Positions 24,790-36,167 of a stretch of 64,000 nucleotides of DNA are shown here, in pieces. This DNA comes from Chrysomallon squamiferum (lineage: Eukaryota > Mollusca > Gastropoda > Neomphalida > Peltospiridae): contig CM022670.1 in assembly GCA_012295275.1 (NCBI GenBank), positions 41,375,474 to 41,439,473 on the forward strand. Direction: 5' to 3'. The position numbers were made by a program, and so were the translations under genes. Numbering within the stretch: the first letter of the stretch is position 1; each line of letters starts with the position of its first letter. Under the pieces are notes generated by a model. That model did no database searches. It was not told the origin of the DNA and was given only the letters and a program-made list of their open reading frames with translations.

Positions 24790-24870
24790 TCAGTGGCTAG
24801 GATACTTGCTTGAAGAGTGTCAGATTACAGGATCAACTCTTGCTGTATACCAGCACACAGCACATGACCA
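24790..24870 (+). mobile_element. tRNA-derived SINE head fragment
   Basis: CAGTGGCTAGGATACTTGCT resembles a tRNA A box; GGATCAACTC about 40 bases later resembles a B box. This is the usual head of the mollusc-type SINE, but the body is missing. Confidence 0.45.
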
Positions 24871-25415
24871 CTTTATATAAAATCACAGTTTTATTTTTCT
24901 ATTTCATTCTCTCTTAGTCTCTTTATGCTTCTTTTTATTTCTTTTTATCTCTTATATTAATTTTCTCTTATAAATGCTATTTATTTTTTTATTTTTTTAA
25001 ATATTGTTTTTATCAAAGAATAAGAACATGTAGTACACACATCACTAAATATATCATTTATTTTTAAAAGATTTATGTAGATTTTTGTTAATAGGCTTAA
25101 CATAGTTGACTTAGATAGTCAAAGGATGAACCCAGTCTTGATGCACTCACTGATATTCCATTCTAACAAGTGTCCCATGACTGGTTATTCATTTTTTTTT
25201 TTAAATTAACTTAGCTGATTCTAATATGGGTTTTTTTTCTGTTTTTTTTCTCACGTTACCTAATAAAAACAAAAGATCCATTCATTTATCTGCAATATAT
25301 ATGTATTAAAAACATTTCTTTATTCCACACCCTAATCCCCACCCCAGGGATAACAGGAACCAGACAGCAAGTGTCAAATCACAGAAGACACCATTACATC
25401 ACATGAATGCTGCCT

Positions 25416-25418
<3 letters not shown>

Positions 25419-25453
<35 letters not shown>

Positions 25454-25486
25454 ACCTGAAATTTCAATTTTATGCCAAGAGCATAG

Positions 25487-25518
<32 letters not shown>
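25419..25518. repeat. Facing T34 and A32 tracts
   Basis: A run of 34 T (25419-25452) is followed after 34 bases by a run of 32 A (25487-25518). They form a perfect inverted pair that could fold into a hairpin. It may mark two retroposed tails facing each other, or an expansion. Confidence 0.9.
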
Positions 25519-25525
<7 letters not shown>

Positions 25526-25544
25526 GCTAAAATTGATTTAATAA

Positions 25545-25860
25545 AGTTGTCAGAAACAACAAAAAGGCCTATTTTTCTCCGACACAAACTGCCTCATGGG
25601 CAGGCCGATGTGGACGTAAATCACGTATTTTATCGTCGCAGTGACAGCGCTGCTGCCTGGGATGGTGACCGGTGTGTGTTTAGAAAACAATTGTTGATGA
25701 TTATCACTGCCAGGCTAAGAGGACCACTGTATACTACAGACGATAAGACAATCATTTATCAGTTCAAAAGTCACAACACAAATTTCACATGACACGTTCG
25801 CATAATCATTTAACTCGCTTTCTGCAAAACAGAAGTGGACAATTTCTGCATCTGAATATA
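25545..25860. other. Island of balanced composition, possible exon remnant or CNE
   Basis: This stretch has several CpGs and an open plus-strand frame (25547-25792) with a protein-like segment from about 25570 to 25770. No family was recognised and no clean acceptor-donor pair was found. It may be a conserved noncoding element or a decayed exon. Confidence 0.3.
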
Positions 25861-26797
25861 TATTCTAAAACACTGCTTTTAAAAAAAAACAAAAAAATGG
25901 AATAATACACACACACACACACATCTACAATATTCTTCATTTTTTTTTTGGGGGGAACATATTTAAAAATGAAAAAATAAGAAAGAAAAGAAATAGAAAA
26001 CTGAAGAAATTATTAAAAAAAACCACATTTGTTTATCTTCAATTAAAGAAAATTCAGGATAGCAGCAGATGATGATGATAATGATATATATGTATATATA
26101 TATATAAATATCTTTTTCTTTTAAAACAAAGAAAACATTCACCTTATAAATATTTACTGTACAAGAGTAAAATGATGTTTGAGAACCAGTTCAGTTACAG
26201 ACGATGTCAAAACTGTAAAACTGTTTACACAGTTGTTTGTGAAATGCTGTGTTACACAGGTGTGTGTGTAGTAAATAAACACACTGCTTGGACTAGTGAG
26301 TTTTACTGAATAAAAGTTGTGTTTAATGATGAATAAATGTTAAAAAGTTCAAAGTTTCTGATGACCAGTGGTTTCAAGTGTATGTTTTCATACGACATCA
26401 GTTTGTCTGTTTTTTCCAGTTCACTGTGTGAAAACACACACGCACACGCACACGCACACACACACACACAAAAAAAAAAACAGAAGAAAATTCCATGTAC
26501 TATTAACAGCTGTAGGATAAGGAAGCAAAATGGCCTGAACATGTTGCATGCTGGGATAGCTGTGACACAGCCAGTGAAAACAAGCCATTTTAACATTTAT
26601 CTCTTTCTAAGGAAAGATTTTTTGTGACAGTGAAAACAGAATACACTGACTCAAAGAGTCCTGCGAGTGTGTTATAAACAAAACAAAAAACTGTAAAACT
26701 GCACAAAACTTTCAAGGACAGACAACCGGGGTCACCCCAACCCCACAACAGAACACCTTTTTTTTTCAAAAAAGTTCATTTATCAGTCAGCTGTTAC

Positions 26798-26905
26798 CTG
26801 TTTGATATCAGTAATAAAACTTCCAGACTCGGTGTGATCGGCCTGGCTGATAGAGACGTAGTTGGTGTTGAAAGCACAGACTGGTCGCATGCCGGCTTCA
26901 CGCAG
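26798..26905 (-). pseudogene. GC-rich exon-like patch, unidentified
   Basis: On the minus strand an open stretch of 36 codons ends exactly at a good donor (AAACAG before GTAACAG, GT at 26797-26796). The encoded peptide contains RPVCAFNTNYVSISQADH and ends FITDIKQ, and looks like real protein. In that frame a TGA lies immediately before it, and the GC-rich sequence continues to about 27070 with other frames open, such as one containing QRLKNVINTARQRRD. So this is either an exon with an acceptor I could not place or a frameshifted remnant. Its outgoing phase 0 does not fit as a CAAP1 cassette after exon 4. I do not recognise the family. Confidence 0.35.
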
Positions 26906-27165
26906 TCACGACGTTGACGCGCAGTGTTAATTACGTTCTTCAATCTCTGCACTATCTGCTCATCACCCTGCCAGCTGTCACATCGGCCTCCTCATCACCG
27001 TGGCTGCAGCGCAGGTATACCAGTGTCATCGTGTTACACATCGCAGGTAACCAACACCGGACACAATTATTTACAGTGTGTCAAAATACAACGTTTTTAA
27101 TCAACACCAGGTTTAAAACATAACAACTCCTTCTCTTGCAGTAAAAAAAAAATAATAAAAAAAAT

Positions 27166-27166
27166 A

Positions 27167-27223
<57 letters not shown>

Positions 27224-27224
27224 G

Positions 27225-27261
<37 letters not shown>

Positions 27262-27265
27262 TTTT
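27166..27265. repeat. CA/TA microsatellite
   Basis: (CA)n from about 27171 to 27220 is followed by (TA)n and a T run. Expanded and probably polymorphic. Confidence 0.95.
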
Positions 27266-27908
27266 CAAACTATCATAATATGGTAACAAAAGTAACATAA
27301 AAAAGACAACTAAACTGAAGAATTATAAGTTGACAGGTCAAAGTTATAAATTTTCTAATTTCTGTTAATAAATCTTTGTGTTATAAAAGCACAAAATTCA
27401 TAAAGAGAAAAAAACAAAAGTCTCCTCTATTTGAAAAATGGAATAAATCTGGTTTTAAAAATATAATTTTTGAAGAAACGTCAAAAGATTGTTTTTTATT
27501 TTTTTGTTTTTTAATATGAAAAGAAGACAAAGTTGGAGAAATACGGCAGCTTTATGCAGTTTGCAAATCTGAAATATTTCAATATGTTAACATCACAGAA
27601 GTAAATCCTCCACCAAGATTGAATCAAACGTACAAGAGATGAAAAAAAGAAATTAGCATGATTGTTAAAGATAGTCTATGAATGTGAAATAAGGGGCTGT
27701 GTACTTTGCTAGTATCATGTTGTTATCAGATATAACTAATGCCCATTAAGGAATGATGTGTGGAATAATCAATATCTCCGTTTTTAAAACAATAGAAATA
27801 TTTTATAATTACTGTGCTGAGGCTGCAATAGATCAAATCAAAAAAGCAGAATGAAAAAGAAAAAAGAAAAGAAAATGAAATAATAACATGTGTCTTTGTA
27901 TGAATGTT

Positions 27909-27914
<6 letters not shown>

Positions 27915-27949
<35 letters not shown>

Positions 27950-28170
27950 CATGTGTGTTGTGTTCATGTCTTTTTGATTGTGCATGTGTATGTATATGCA
28001 TATATATGTTAATACTGTAGTATGTGTTTGTGTGTGCATGCGTGTGTGTATGCCATGTGTGTCTGTGTACATGTGTATGATTGTGTATGAGAGCATGTTT
28101 GTGCATGAATGCTTGTTTGTGTGCAGGTATATTTTTCTGTGTTTGTATGTATATGTATGTTTAATTATGA
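27915..28170. repeat. GT-rich microsatellite
   Basis: A pure (TG)n at about 27916-27948 is followed by imperfect TGTGCATG and TATG steps. Histidine-threonine and cysteine-valine frames over it are artefacts. Confidence 0.92.
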
Positions 28171-28955
28171 TGCATATTTTTATTATATAAAGTCTTGACA
28201 GTGTTTTGTATAAAATTTGTGGTTAGTGCTGTCCTGTCTATAGACAGCTTCTTACAAAAATGACAATCACAGTCAGAACTGCATGTCGAACCTAATTAAT
28301 TCTACTGATTTCTTCTGTCAAACTAACTTATTATCACAGGCAATAATTAAACAATGTGCTAACCCTGTTGTTCACAACTGACTTCAGACTTGTCTGGGTT
28401 TAGTTCAGAAAGAGACAAAACAACTGCTAGCATGTAAAGCATTTGTACTTAAAGTTTGACACATTTATTGATCAGACAGTACAAAATTTATAATGTGATT
28501 ATGAAAATCACAAAATCAATGTATTGGAAGGTTAAATCAATGAAAACAAAGTACTGCAGAACAAACAGACTGGAACACATTTCTTTCAATAAAAAAAAAA
28601 AATCGTTTTACACCATCGTTAAAAAAGATTTTCTATTAATTTCTTTTTTTTTCAAATAATTCTGTTGGCTGTGTATTTAGTGCAGCAGCAAAAGGTTTTA
28701 ATTATGAAGCAGACTGAAAAACAAGTTTGTGTTTTCAATGAATGATTATATGTTTGTTTTATTTTTTTCAATATTTTCTTCTATTTATTTATTTTATATT
28801 GTTTTGGTTTGTTTTATTTTTTATTTTATTTCCAGTAATTTTCAAGAAAATAATTTAATTAAAATTGTACAATGTTGTTACATTTTACATATTTCATTGA
28901 AATTAAATTTCATTTCTTTTAATTTATTTGGTATAAATCTAGTACACAATTAATA

Positions 28956-28957
<2 letters not shown>

Positions 28958-29001
<44 letters not shown>
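28958..29001. repeat. Poly(T) tract of 44
   Basis: This is an uninterrupted run of 44 T in intron 4. On the transcript strand it is poly(A), compatible with a retroposed tail, but no element body was recognised next to it. Confidence 0.9.
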
Positions 29002-29004
<3 letters not shown>

Positions 29005-29089
29005 TTTGTAGAAAATTAAATTAAAAAAGAAACAAAGATATGGTAGGTGAGTGATAACAAAACATGGTCATTATTCCAGTTTCATTGAC

Positions 29090-29720
29090 ATTTCGTGATC
29101 AGAAGCAGTCTGGCTGTTCACACACCCACAAAAACATGACGACTTTTAAAATTTACACAATTTTACATTTCACGAGAAAGCCATAAAAACACTCAGCATT
29201 AGCTGACCATTATATCGAAATGGAATAATCAATAATGGTTGGCGATATTGACCAAATTTAAGTTAATTGGTATAAAATATTCAATGGCCAGTCCAGTATT
29301 TAAATGTAGAAACTCAAGCCTAAAATCAATAGCAACTCATCTATGGATGTATTTATCCGACAGGGACCATCAATTATTCACAGTTTTATTATCCTTGGCC
29401 CCGAAATCTCAATTCTAAATCTTTTTATTACTGATACTTTACATGGCATTTCATAATTTAGGACGCAGCCTGGGAAAAACAAAAAAAATGCAGGCTATGA
29501 GAACTGAGGGAGTGGATCTCAGTCGGAAATGGTAGAATGCTGCTGAAAATTATGACGTGTTTAATTTTGTGTTTCAAAGTGAATTTAGTCGTGCACTGCG
29601 ACACTCTGCAAAGTTTGCTCGTTTATTCAGGTGATTTTCAGTGTTTCGCAGGTGAACATTCGACTGAAAAACACAGCCAGTCAGCTGATATTGATCTCGT
29701 TAAAGTTTTCATTTTCAGAT
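29090..29720. other. Repeat-free island, possible conserved noncoding element
   Basis: This is about 600 bases of complex sequence. It carries ATAATGGTTGGCGATATTGA at 29232-29251, matching the 13 kb island at 18 of 20 positions. An open plus-strand frame from 29537 has a hydrophobic start but no recognised homology. Confidence 0.4.
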
Positions 29721-29734
29721 TTCTTTTCCACAAG

Positions 29735-29935
29735 CGTCATTATCATTTTCATTTTGAGTCGTTTTATCTTCAAAAATCATTAACATTTTTATTTTCGTCT
29801 TTTACTTTGGTCTTGAAAACAATTAAAAATTTATTTTGAACTTCAGAAATCATTAAAATATGATTTTGATCTTTTATTTTGGTCTTCAAACATAATTAAA
29901 AATTTCATTTTGATCTTTCAGATAACATTTTTAAT
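29735..29935. repeat. Tandem repeat of about 50-60 bases
   Basis: There are three to four diverged copies of a unit with TTCAAAAATCATTAA, CATTTTGATCTTTTA and TTTTGGTCTT segments. Confidence 0.65.
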
Positions 29936-30439
29936 GGCATAACATAAATTCTAAATAACATTTATAAATTATATAATCTTTTAATTTTGTAAAATAATAT
30001 TAAATATAAAATTTAAAAACATTAAAAATTAGGAACAATGCATTTATTATGCCTATGGCTGCAGTATCACAAATGCACAAACACACAAACATACGGACAT
30101 TTGTACAAAGCAGACAGATAAACAAACTAATTTGTATTTTTGTACATGGTGCTTTGCTGTCCAGTAGGAACTTATCTATTTTTTATGATTATTTCTCAGC
30201 AAGAAAAATGTCATTACCATCACCAATTCTGACTCTCACTTAACCTTTGACCTGCCATAAATAACAAAGGACAGGTAAAATTAATTTTTTATTTCTCATT
30301 TTCTTCAAGCGTCAAAACAGAAGATCAATGCTATCAAATTAATGTTTAATATGCTCACTCAAAAGCTGGCCGGGCAGAATGGGAAGAAGAAGAAGAAGAA
30401 AAGGAGAATTATCAGAGACACTTGAAGGATGATGGTCTT

Positions 30440-30900
30440 ACGGTGGTGACAACAATTAGCTGTTTGATAATTTCTGAAAAGACTTACAGAGTTTTAAAGC
30501 ACGACTCGTAAAAACGCTGAACCTTTTCAAGTTGTCACCACACCGCAAACGACTCAAACAAGTAAGTATGATAAAGCTGCAAGCAATCAGAGGGATAACA
30601 ATCAAATTAAGCAGATTTTCCAAATTAAACCCACAAATCAATAGGGGAAGGAAATGATGTTGACGTGGATGATGCTGTGTGACGTGTCTGTGTGCGGCGA
30701 CCATGCCATCAACAGTCGTTTGTTTCAGCAACGTTTTGTTTGTAATTTTAATTAAAACATTCTGTATCAGCCTACTGCTTCATGAAAAATTTAATAATGT
30801 AATGTGCTTATTAGAAAAGTTCTTTATCGCCAGCGAAATCGCTAATGCTGACTTCATACAAAACTGTGACATTTGGTACGATTCAGTACGGTTTTATTGA
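30440..30900. other. Repeat-free island, possible conserved noncoding element
   Basis: This complex sequence contains several CpGs and open frames on both strands (30456-30731 minus, 30679-30900 plus). None shows a recognised domain or a paired acceptor and donor. Confidence 0.3.
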
Positions 30901-31464
30901 TGACAGGTTTGTATCACTGAAATAAGAATGCTGTAAAATTTAACTGTATACAAAATAACACAAACAATCCCAGATTATACGAATATTGTGATGAAAATGA
31001 AATAAAACTACAAGTACATGAGATGAAACAGTTATGTATTTCTTGTTCATATATATGAAGGTTAAAAATAATGTTTTTATTTAAAAGATATGCTGAACAG
31101 AAGAATGATCTACACATACCCTGGACAACAAGACAAATCTGACCTGCTATTCAGTTACAAGAATTTGATGACTGAAAACAGAAAACATCATCTCACACAG
31201 ACATATTAAACTGTTAATGTCTTCATATTACTGATGTATGATGGTCACACTGAGGCCTTTTTTAACAAATACAATTACTCAAGATCTTTCTTCAGTAAAC
31301 TATTTTCCATGATAGCCAGTGTTCTGTATCTCTTTTATTACTATATCTAACATACGTACTTTCTATGGGAAGGTGTATACAAATGATTATTTACTGCTAC
31401 ATGATAACACATCTGTGTGTATTCTTATGTATTATAAAAACATAGTGTTTGAGCCATGGTAATG

Positions 31465-31580
31465 CACTAGGTGTTTTAAAACAAATATTAAAAATCTCAA
31501 TGCTGTCTGCCTGCCTCACTGTGTTAATGTTAAAAAAGCACTGAGTGTTTTAAAACAAATATGAAAAATCTCAAGTGACT
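31465..31580. repeat. Direct duplication next to exon 4
   Basis: A segment containing TGTTTTAAAACAAATAT followed by AAAAATCTCA occurs twice, about 80 bases apart, just after the exon 4 donor on the transcript. Confidence 0.75.
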
Positions 31581-31601
31581 CTGTGTTTTGACATAACTCA
31601 C

Positions 31602-31664
31602 TTGTCAAATCATCTTCAGACTCCTCTTCAGTTCCTGACGAGGAAATCGTAGCTGGGTCATCAC
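31602..31664 (-). CDS. CAAP1: CAAP1 coding exon 4 (acidic linker)
   Basis: This 63-base exon completes Gly149 and encodes residues 150-169, DDPATISSSGTEEESEDDLT, plus one base of residue 170. The acceptor is TTGATTTTTTCAG; the donor is ACAA followed by GTGAGT (GT at 31601-31600). The acidic, serine-rich content straight after Gly149 parallels the human protein, where an Asp/Glu-rich stretch follows ILEG. Incoming phase 1 matches exon 3. The Ser-Glu-Asp cluster looks like a possible casein kinase 2 substrate region, which is only an inference. It is too short to appear as a long open frame and was found from its splice borders. Confidence 0.82.
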
Positions 31665-31674
31665 CTGAAAAAAT

Positions 31675-32510
31675 CAACAATGTAGAAATACTCTACAATA
31701 CAGAAAAGTATACAGTCTAGAAAATATTCTAGACGTAATATAAAGAAAAATAGTATATAAAGTGTAGAAAGATGTTTTACAAATATGAAAATGATTCTGT
31801 AAATATGAAGCAACAAAATATTCTACAAAATACAAGATTCTACAGATATCAAAGAAATTGAACAATATTCAACAAATATTTTACAAATATCAACAACATA
31901 AACAAATATTCTACAAACAAAGAAACAACATTCTAAAGATGGAAACAATGTACAGTGTTCCACAAAAAACAGTAGAAAACACATCAACAATTAATAAAAT
32001 TCTATCCTACAAAAAACAGCAGTGAAACATGTACAACAAAATTAAACATAAAAATATTGAGGAAACTGGACACTGTAGAAACATTTTTATAAAGAGTAAC
32101 AATACAACAAACATCCATAATAGTCTAGTTCAGCATTCCTCATAACAACACAGCAGAATATCAAGTTCTTAATAAACAATACAAAAACAGCATATTTCAC
32201 AGACAGATGTTTTATACATTTCAACAAAACACTAAAATGTTTAATAAAATTTCTATGATTAAAAATATCTAAATATCAGTGGAACAGAAAAAAGTTAACA
32301 ATACAGAAGTAAATTAATGTTCAACATACTAAGTAGAAAAGTGTAGAAATATATTAATAATCTACACTGTAGAAATAATTTAATATTCTACATACAAAGT
32401 AGAGAAAGGTATTAATATTCTACATAAAAACTAGAAAGTAGAAATATTTAAAAATAGAGACACCAAGTTAGTGAAACCAAATTAATATTCAACAGATAAA
32501 TATTAATATT
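31675..32510. repeat. Field of dispersed TTCTACA / AATATTCTACA words
   Basis: Short words such as ATTCTACAAA, TTCTACAATACAG and TAATATTCTACAT recur dozens of times at irregular spacing. This suggests a very old minisatellite that has lost its period. Confidence 0.55.
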
Positions 32511-32639
32511 CATAAGCATTTATTCAGACATATTTCTGTGTGATTACAACTACTGCAACTACTACAACAAACTATGTTCTACAATTAGCATCAAGGGATA
32601 CTTTATATGTATTTTCACATAGTTGATCTTTAGTACATT

Positions 32640-32830
32640 ATTCAGTGGTTGGAACTGGAATTATGAATACTGAAGATAGCTTCTATCACCCATTGTTTCC
32701 ATTCTAAACAGTCAGCAATAATATACATTATTCATGGGGCATGAGTTGGAACTGGAAATATGCATTCCTAGGCTAGATGCCATGACCATTGTTTCCAGTT
32801 CGAAGCAGTGATCTGTGCTGTTCGTATAAG
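32640..32830. repeat. Two diverged copies of about 95 bases, possible SINE-head DNA
   Basis: TTGGAACTGGAATTATG and TTGGAACTGGAAATATG open two similar segments, each followed by CCATTGTTTCC or a variant. The words resemble the reverse complement of a mollusc-type SINE head. A weak assignment. Confidence 0.4.
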
Positions 32831-33382
32831 AGTTGAGTTCAAATCAGGTGCTGTGTTATTCATAAAACTTGTCTGTTTTACACATTAGAGAAAATCTGTC
32901 AGCTTTATTTACTAGTTTACTACTAAACATACCTCTGTATTAATAACAAACAAACATCAGGTAAACTCATACATTATCTCGAGTTGGTGGCATTCTCACA
33001 GAAACACAGTCATCTGTAAAAACTGTGTAAGTAACTTTGATTAACAACAGTAAGCAGTGACTGCTGCAGTGTTAAACATGAAGAACAAAAAAAAAGTAAG
33101 AATTAGAAATATGATAATAAAAAAAGAAAAAAGAGAAAATCCATTAAGATTTTAATAGAATTTAAATTAAAATCAACATTTTACCATCTACCACAATCAC
33201 CAGCATCTATTGAAGCCTACCGTGTTTGATTAGCTGAAAACACCAACATTATTTTACTTTATCAAAAAAGAATTAAAATGAAGAGATTTTAATTAACAAT
33301 AAATCTTCCAACATCCTGACCCCTTCTAAACTGAGTGACTACAACAAGCTGTGAACCAGCCACACTCCAACCCAATCAAGAA

Positions 33383-34080
33383 ATAACACTGGACAGTTCT
33401 ATAAAGGTGATTTCACTGGACAGTTCTGTAACGGTGATTTCACTGGACAGTTCTATAAAGGTGATTTCACTGGACAGTTCTGTAAAAGTGATTTCACTGA
33501 ACAGTTCTATAAAGGTGATTTCACTAAACAGTTATATAAAGGTGATTTCAATGAACATTTCTATAAAGGTGATTTCACTGAATATTTCTGTAAAGGTGAT
33601 TTCACTAAACAGTTCTATAATAGTGATTTCACTGGACAGTTCTATAAAAGTGATTTCACTGAACATTTCTATAAAGGTGATTTCACTAAATAGTTCTATA
33701 AAGGTGATTTCACTAAACATTTCTATAAAGGTGATTTCACTGAATATTTCTGTAAAGGTGATTTCACTGGACAGTTCTATAAAGGTGATTTCAGTGAACA
33801 TATCTGTAAAGGTGATTTCACTGGACATTTTTATAAAGGTGATTTCACTAAACATTTCTATAAAGGTGATTTCAGTGAACATATCTTTAAAGGTGATTTC
33901 ACTGGACATTTCTATAAAGGTGATTTCACTAAACATTTCTATAAAGGTGATTTCACTAAACATTTCTATAAAGGTGATTTCAGTGAACATATCTATAAAG
34001 GTGATTTCACTGGACATTTCTATAAAGGTGATTTCACTGGACATTTCTAAAAAGGTGATTCCAGTGAATATATTTCCAAG
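33383..34080. repeat. 27-bp minisatellite, about 26 copies
   Basis: The unit is CAGTTCTATAAAGGTGATTT plus CACTGGA, with variants at a few positions (CAGT or CATT, GGAC or AAAC or GAAC, TAAAGG or TAAAAG). Because 27 is a multiple of three and the unit has no stop in one frame of each strand, 249- and 188-codon open frames cross it. They encode nine-residue repeats such as KVISLDSSI. I treat them as artefacts of the array. Confidence 0.95.
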
Positions 34081-34299
34081 GTGAGTTTTTGTGAGCATTT
34101 CTCAAGAGCGAGTCTGTGTGAATCTAATGCACAACGAAGAGCTGGATTTTGATGAAATGCTACAAAATGAAATTAATGTTTCCTCCGAGTTTTCCATTAC
34201 TGAGATCTTCCCATTAGTGACGAGACTTGTGAGATTCCTGACACCTCAGTCTCATAAAGAACACTCCACTCTCAGATTAACACACAGATCCATTTTAAA

Positions 34300-34660
34300 A
34301 ATATTGTAAATTAAATTAAAAACAGAAATGCGTAACAAAAGCAACAATATCAACGTTACAAAAATCCATTTTAAAAAATATTGTAAATTAAATTAAAAAC
34401 AGAAGCATGTAACAAAAGCAACAATATCAATGTTACAAAAAAAAAAAAAAAAATTAAAATAAATAAATATAAATAAAATAAATTAAATTAAAACTGGTAA
34501 TGTGTATTAAAAAAAAAATAAAAAAAAAGCAATATTAACTTTATTAAAAAAATAATAATAATAATAAATAAAATGCTAAAAATTAAATTATATTAAAACC
34601 AGAAATGTCACAAAAAAAGCTATAATATTAACTTTATATGTATTTAAAAAATATTTAATA
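34300..34660. repeat. Tandem repeat of about 80 bases
   Basis: Two good copies and further diverged ones contain ATTAAATTAAAAACAGAA, then GTAACAAAAGCAACAATATC, then CATTTTAAAAA. Confidence 0.75.
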
Positions 34661-35087
34661 TAAACAGAATGTAAAAAAAAGAAAATACTATTAAAAAAGA
34701 AAACCCACAAATGACAATAGCAATAATGTTAAGTCAAGGAATAAATCCATTTCACATTAAAAAAAAAGAGAAAAAATTGTTTAACAACATAAAAAAGAAA
34801 AAGAAAAAAAATGTAAAAGTTGCACATGCTATGGTGTTAACGTGGACGTATTATGTAGGATTTAGTAATTTTGAGTTGATCTCTCGGAGTTAACAGTGAG
34901 GATTCATAGAGAGACACACATTTAGTGGTAAGGGCAGGTGACTCTGGGTAATCTTAGACGAGCGTAAACCAATAAACACAAACTTTTAAATATAATGTCA
35001 AACGTCTTATGCCACCTAATACTGTTTACATCTTTTTCCAAACTTTCTTTCTCAAGTCACACAAAAACAATCCCACTCCTCTCTCTT

Positions 35088-35135
35088 TCTCTCTCTCACA
35101 CACACATGCACTCACTCACTCATGCACTCACGCAT

Positions 35136-35188
<53 letters not shown>

Positions 35189-35200
35189 CTCTCTCTCTTT
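35088..35200. repeat. CA microsatellite with CT borders
   Basis: (CT)n leads into (CA)n at about 35136-35186, then (TC)n. Confidence 0.93.
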
Positions 35201-36121
35201 CTTTTTTTGCTTTTGTACCATACATCTCCCTATCTTAGATTTTAGCAGTAACCATTATTAAGAAATTAATAAAACTTTTTAATTCTAATGTTTTTCTCTT
35301 CTTTTTTTTTTAAATTATTATTTGTTTTATTATTCATAACACTTATAAATCATCTCAGTATTGTGGAAACCGAGGAAAAGACATTTCCCTGCCAGTAAAC
35401 ACATATTTCAAAAAGAAAACACTGACAAACGAATGTGTTGTGTTTGACTGATACTTTAACTGGTACTGCACACACATGCTGGAGGAAGGATCGTTTGCCG
35501 GTCAAGTCTTACTCTGTTGTTTACAGCTTGTTTGTTTATTTGCTCTTTGTGTATTATTTTTGATGAGCACATTCCACATTTGACAATTACAAATACATGC
35601 AAACCAACAAGCATATCTGACCAAACCAGCCTTGTATTTTAACCCTTTCACTTTCAGGCTTCCTCTCATCACCGTTGTTATTATTTTATTTTTTAAAACC
35701 CACACCTAATCACTGTTACTTAATAACTGTTTATATTAAAACATGTTCTGATGTCATTATACAAATATCTGCACAGTCATTCAGTCTTAACCCTTTCGCT
35801 TGTGAAGTGTTTGGCACTTGTTCAGCACTGCCAGGTGCCCAGAACTCAAGGGTTAACCACTGATTCCATTCTTCACTGAGTACTTTTAGAGGTGAAATGT
35901 AATTTAAGATGTGCAGATAGTTAGTGAGAAATCTCTAAGTGATATGACCTGTGTGTGTGTGATACGCCAAGTATTCCACACTTGTTACTTTATAGTAAGT
36001 GTGAACTTACAACATTTTCTTTCTCATTATAAACAACTCTAACGTGTCACACAGATATTTACACAACTAATTATCTGCTGTGGAAAAACAAACACAAATA
36101 AATAGAAAGTAAAGTAAAATA

Positions 36122-36166
<45 letters not shown>
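36122..36166. repeat. CA microsatellite
   Basis: A nearly perfect (CA)n run of about 42 bases. Confidence 0.93.

Positions 36167-36167
<1 letters not shown>

Larger units (their letters stand above)
10647..31601 (-). other. CAAP1: CAAP1 intron 4 (about 21 kb)
   Basis: This is the largest intron. It holds a CA-rich array (11157-11815), several 60-125 bp tandem repeats, many microsatellites, SINE-head fragments and a number of repeat-free islands (12830-13460, 14800-15120, 19300-19560, 21540-22150, 23620-23920, 25545-25860, 26780-27110, 29090-29720, 30440-30900). No further in-frame CAAP1 exon was found. Stretches such as 15300-16000, 18000-18700 and 27300-27900 are AT-rich sequence in which I see nothing specific. 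Confidence 0.75.

Noticed and set aside
31240-31420. Possible SINE body (CTATGGGAAGGTGTATACAA)
   Set aside because: Only one body word is recognisable and the head is missing; too weak to list.
31602-31606. Alternative exon 4 donor (GTTATG, six bases further) that would join exon 6 directly in frame
   Set aside because: GTGAGT is much stronger, and exon 5 with good splice sites has exactly the phase needed.
33335-34084. 249-codon plus-strand open frame with nine-residue repeats
   Set aside because: It is produced by a 27-bp minisatellite whose unit lacks stops; the opposite strand is open for the same reason, and no splice sites or domain support it.
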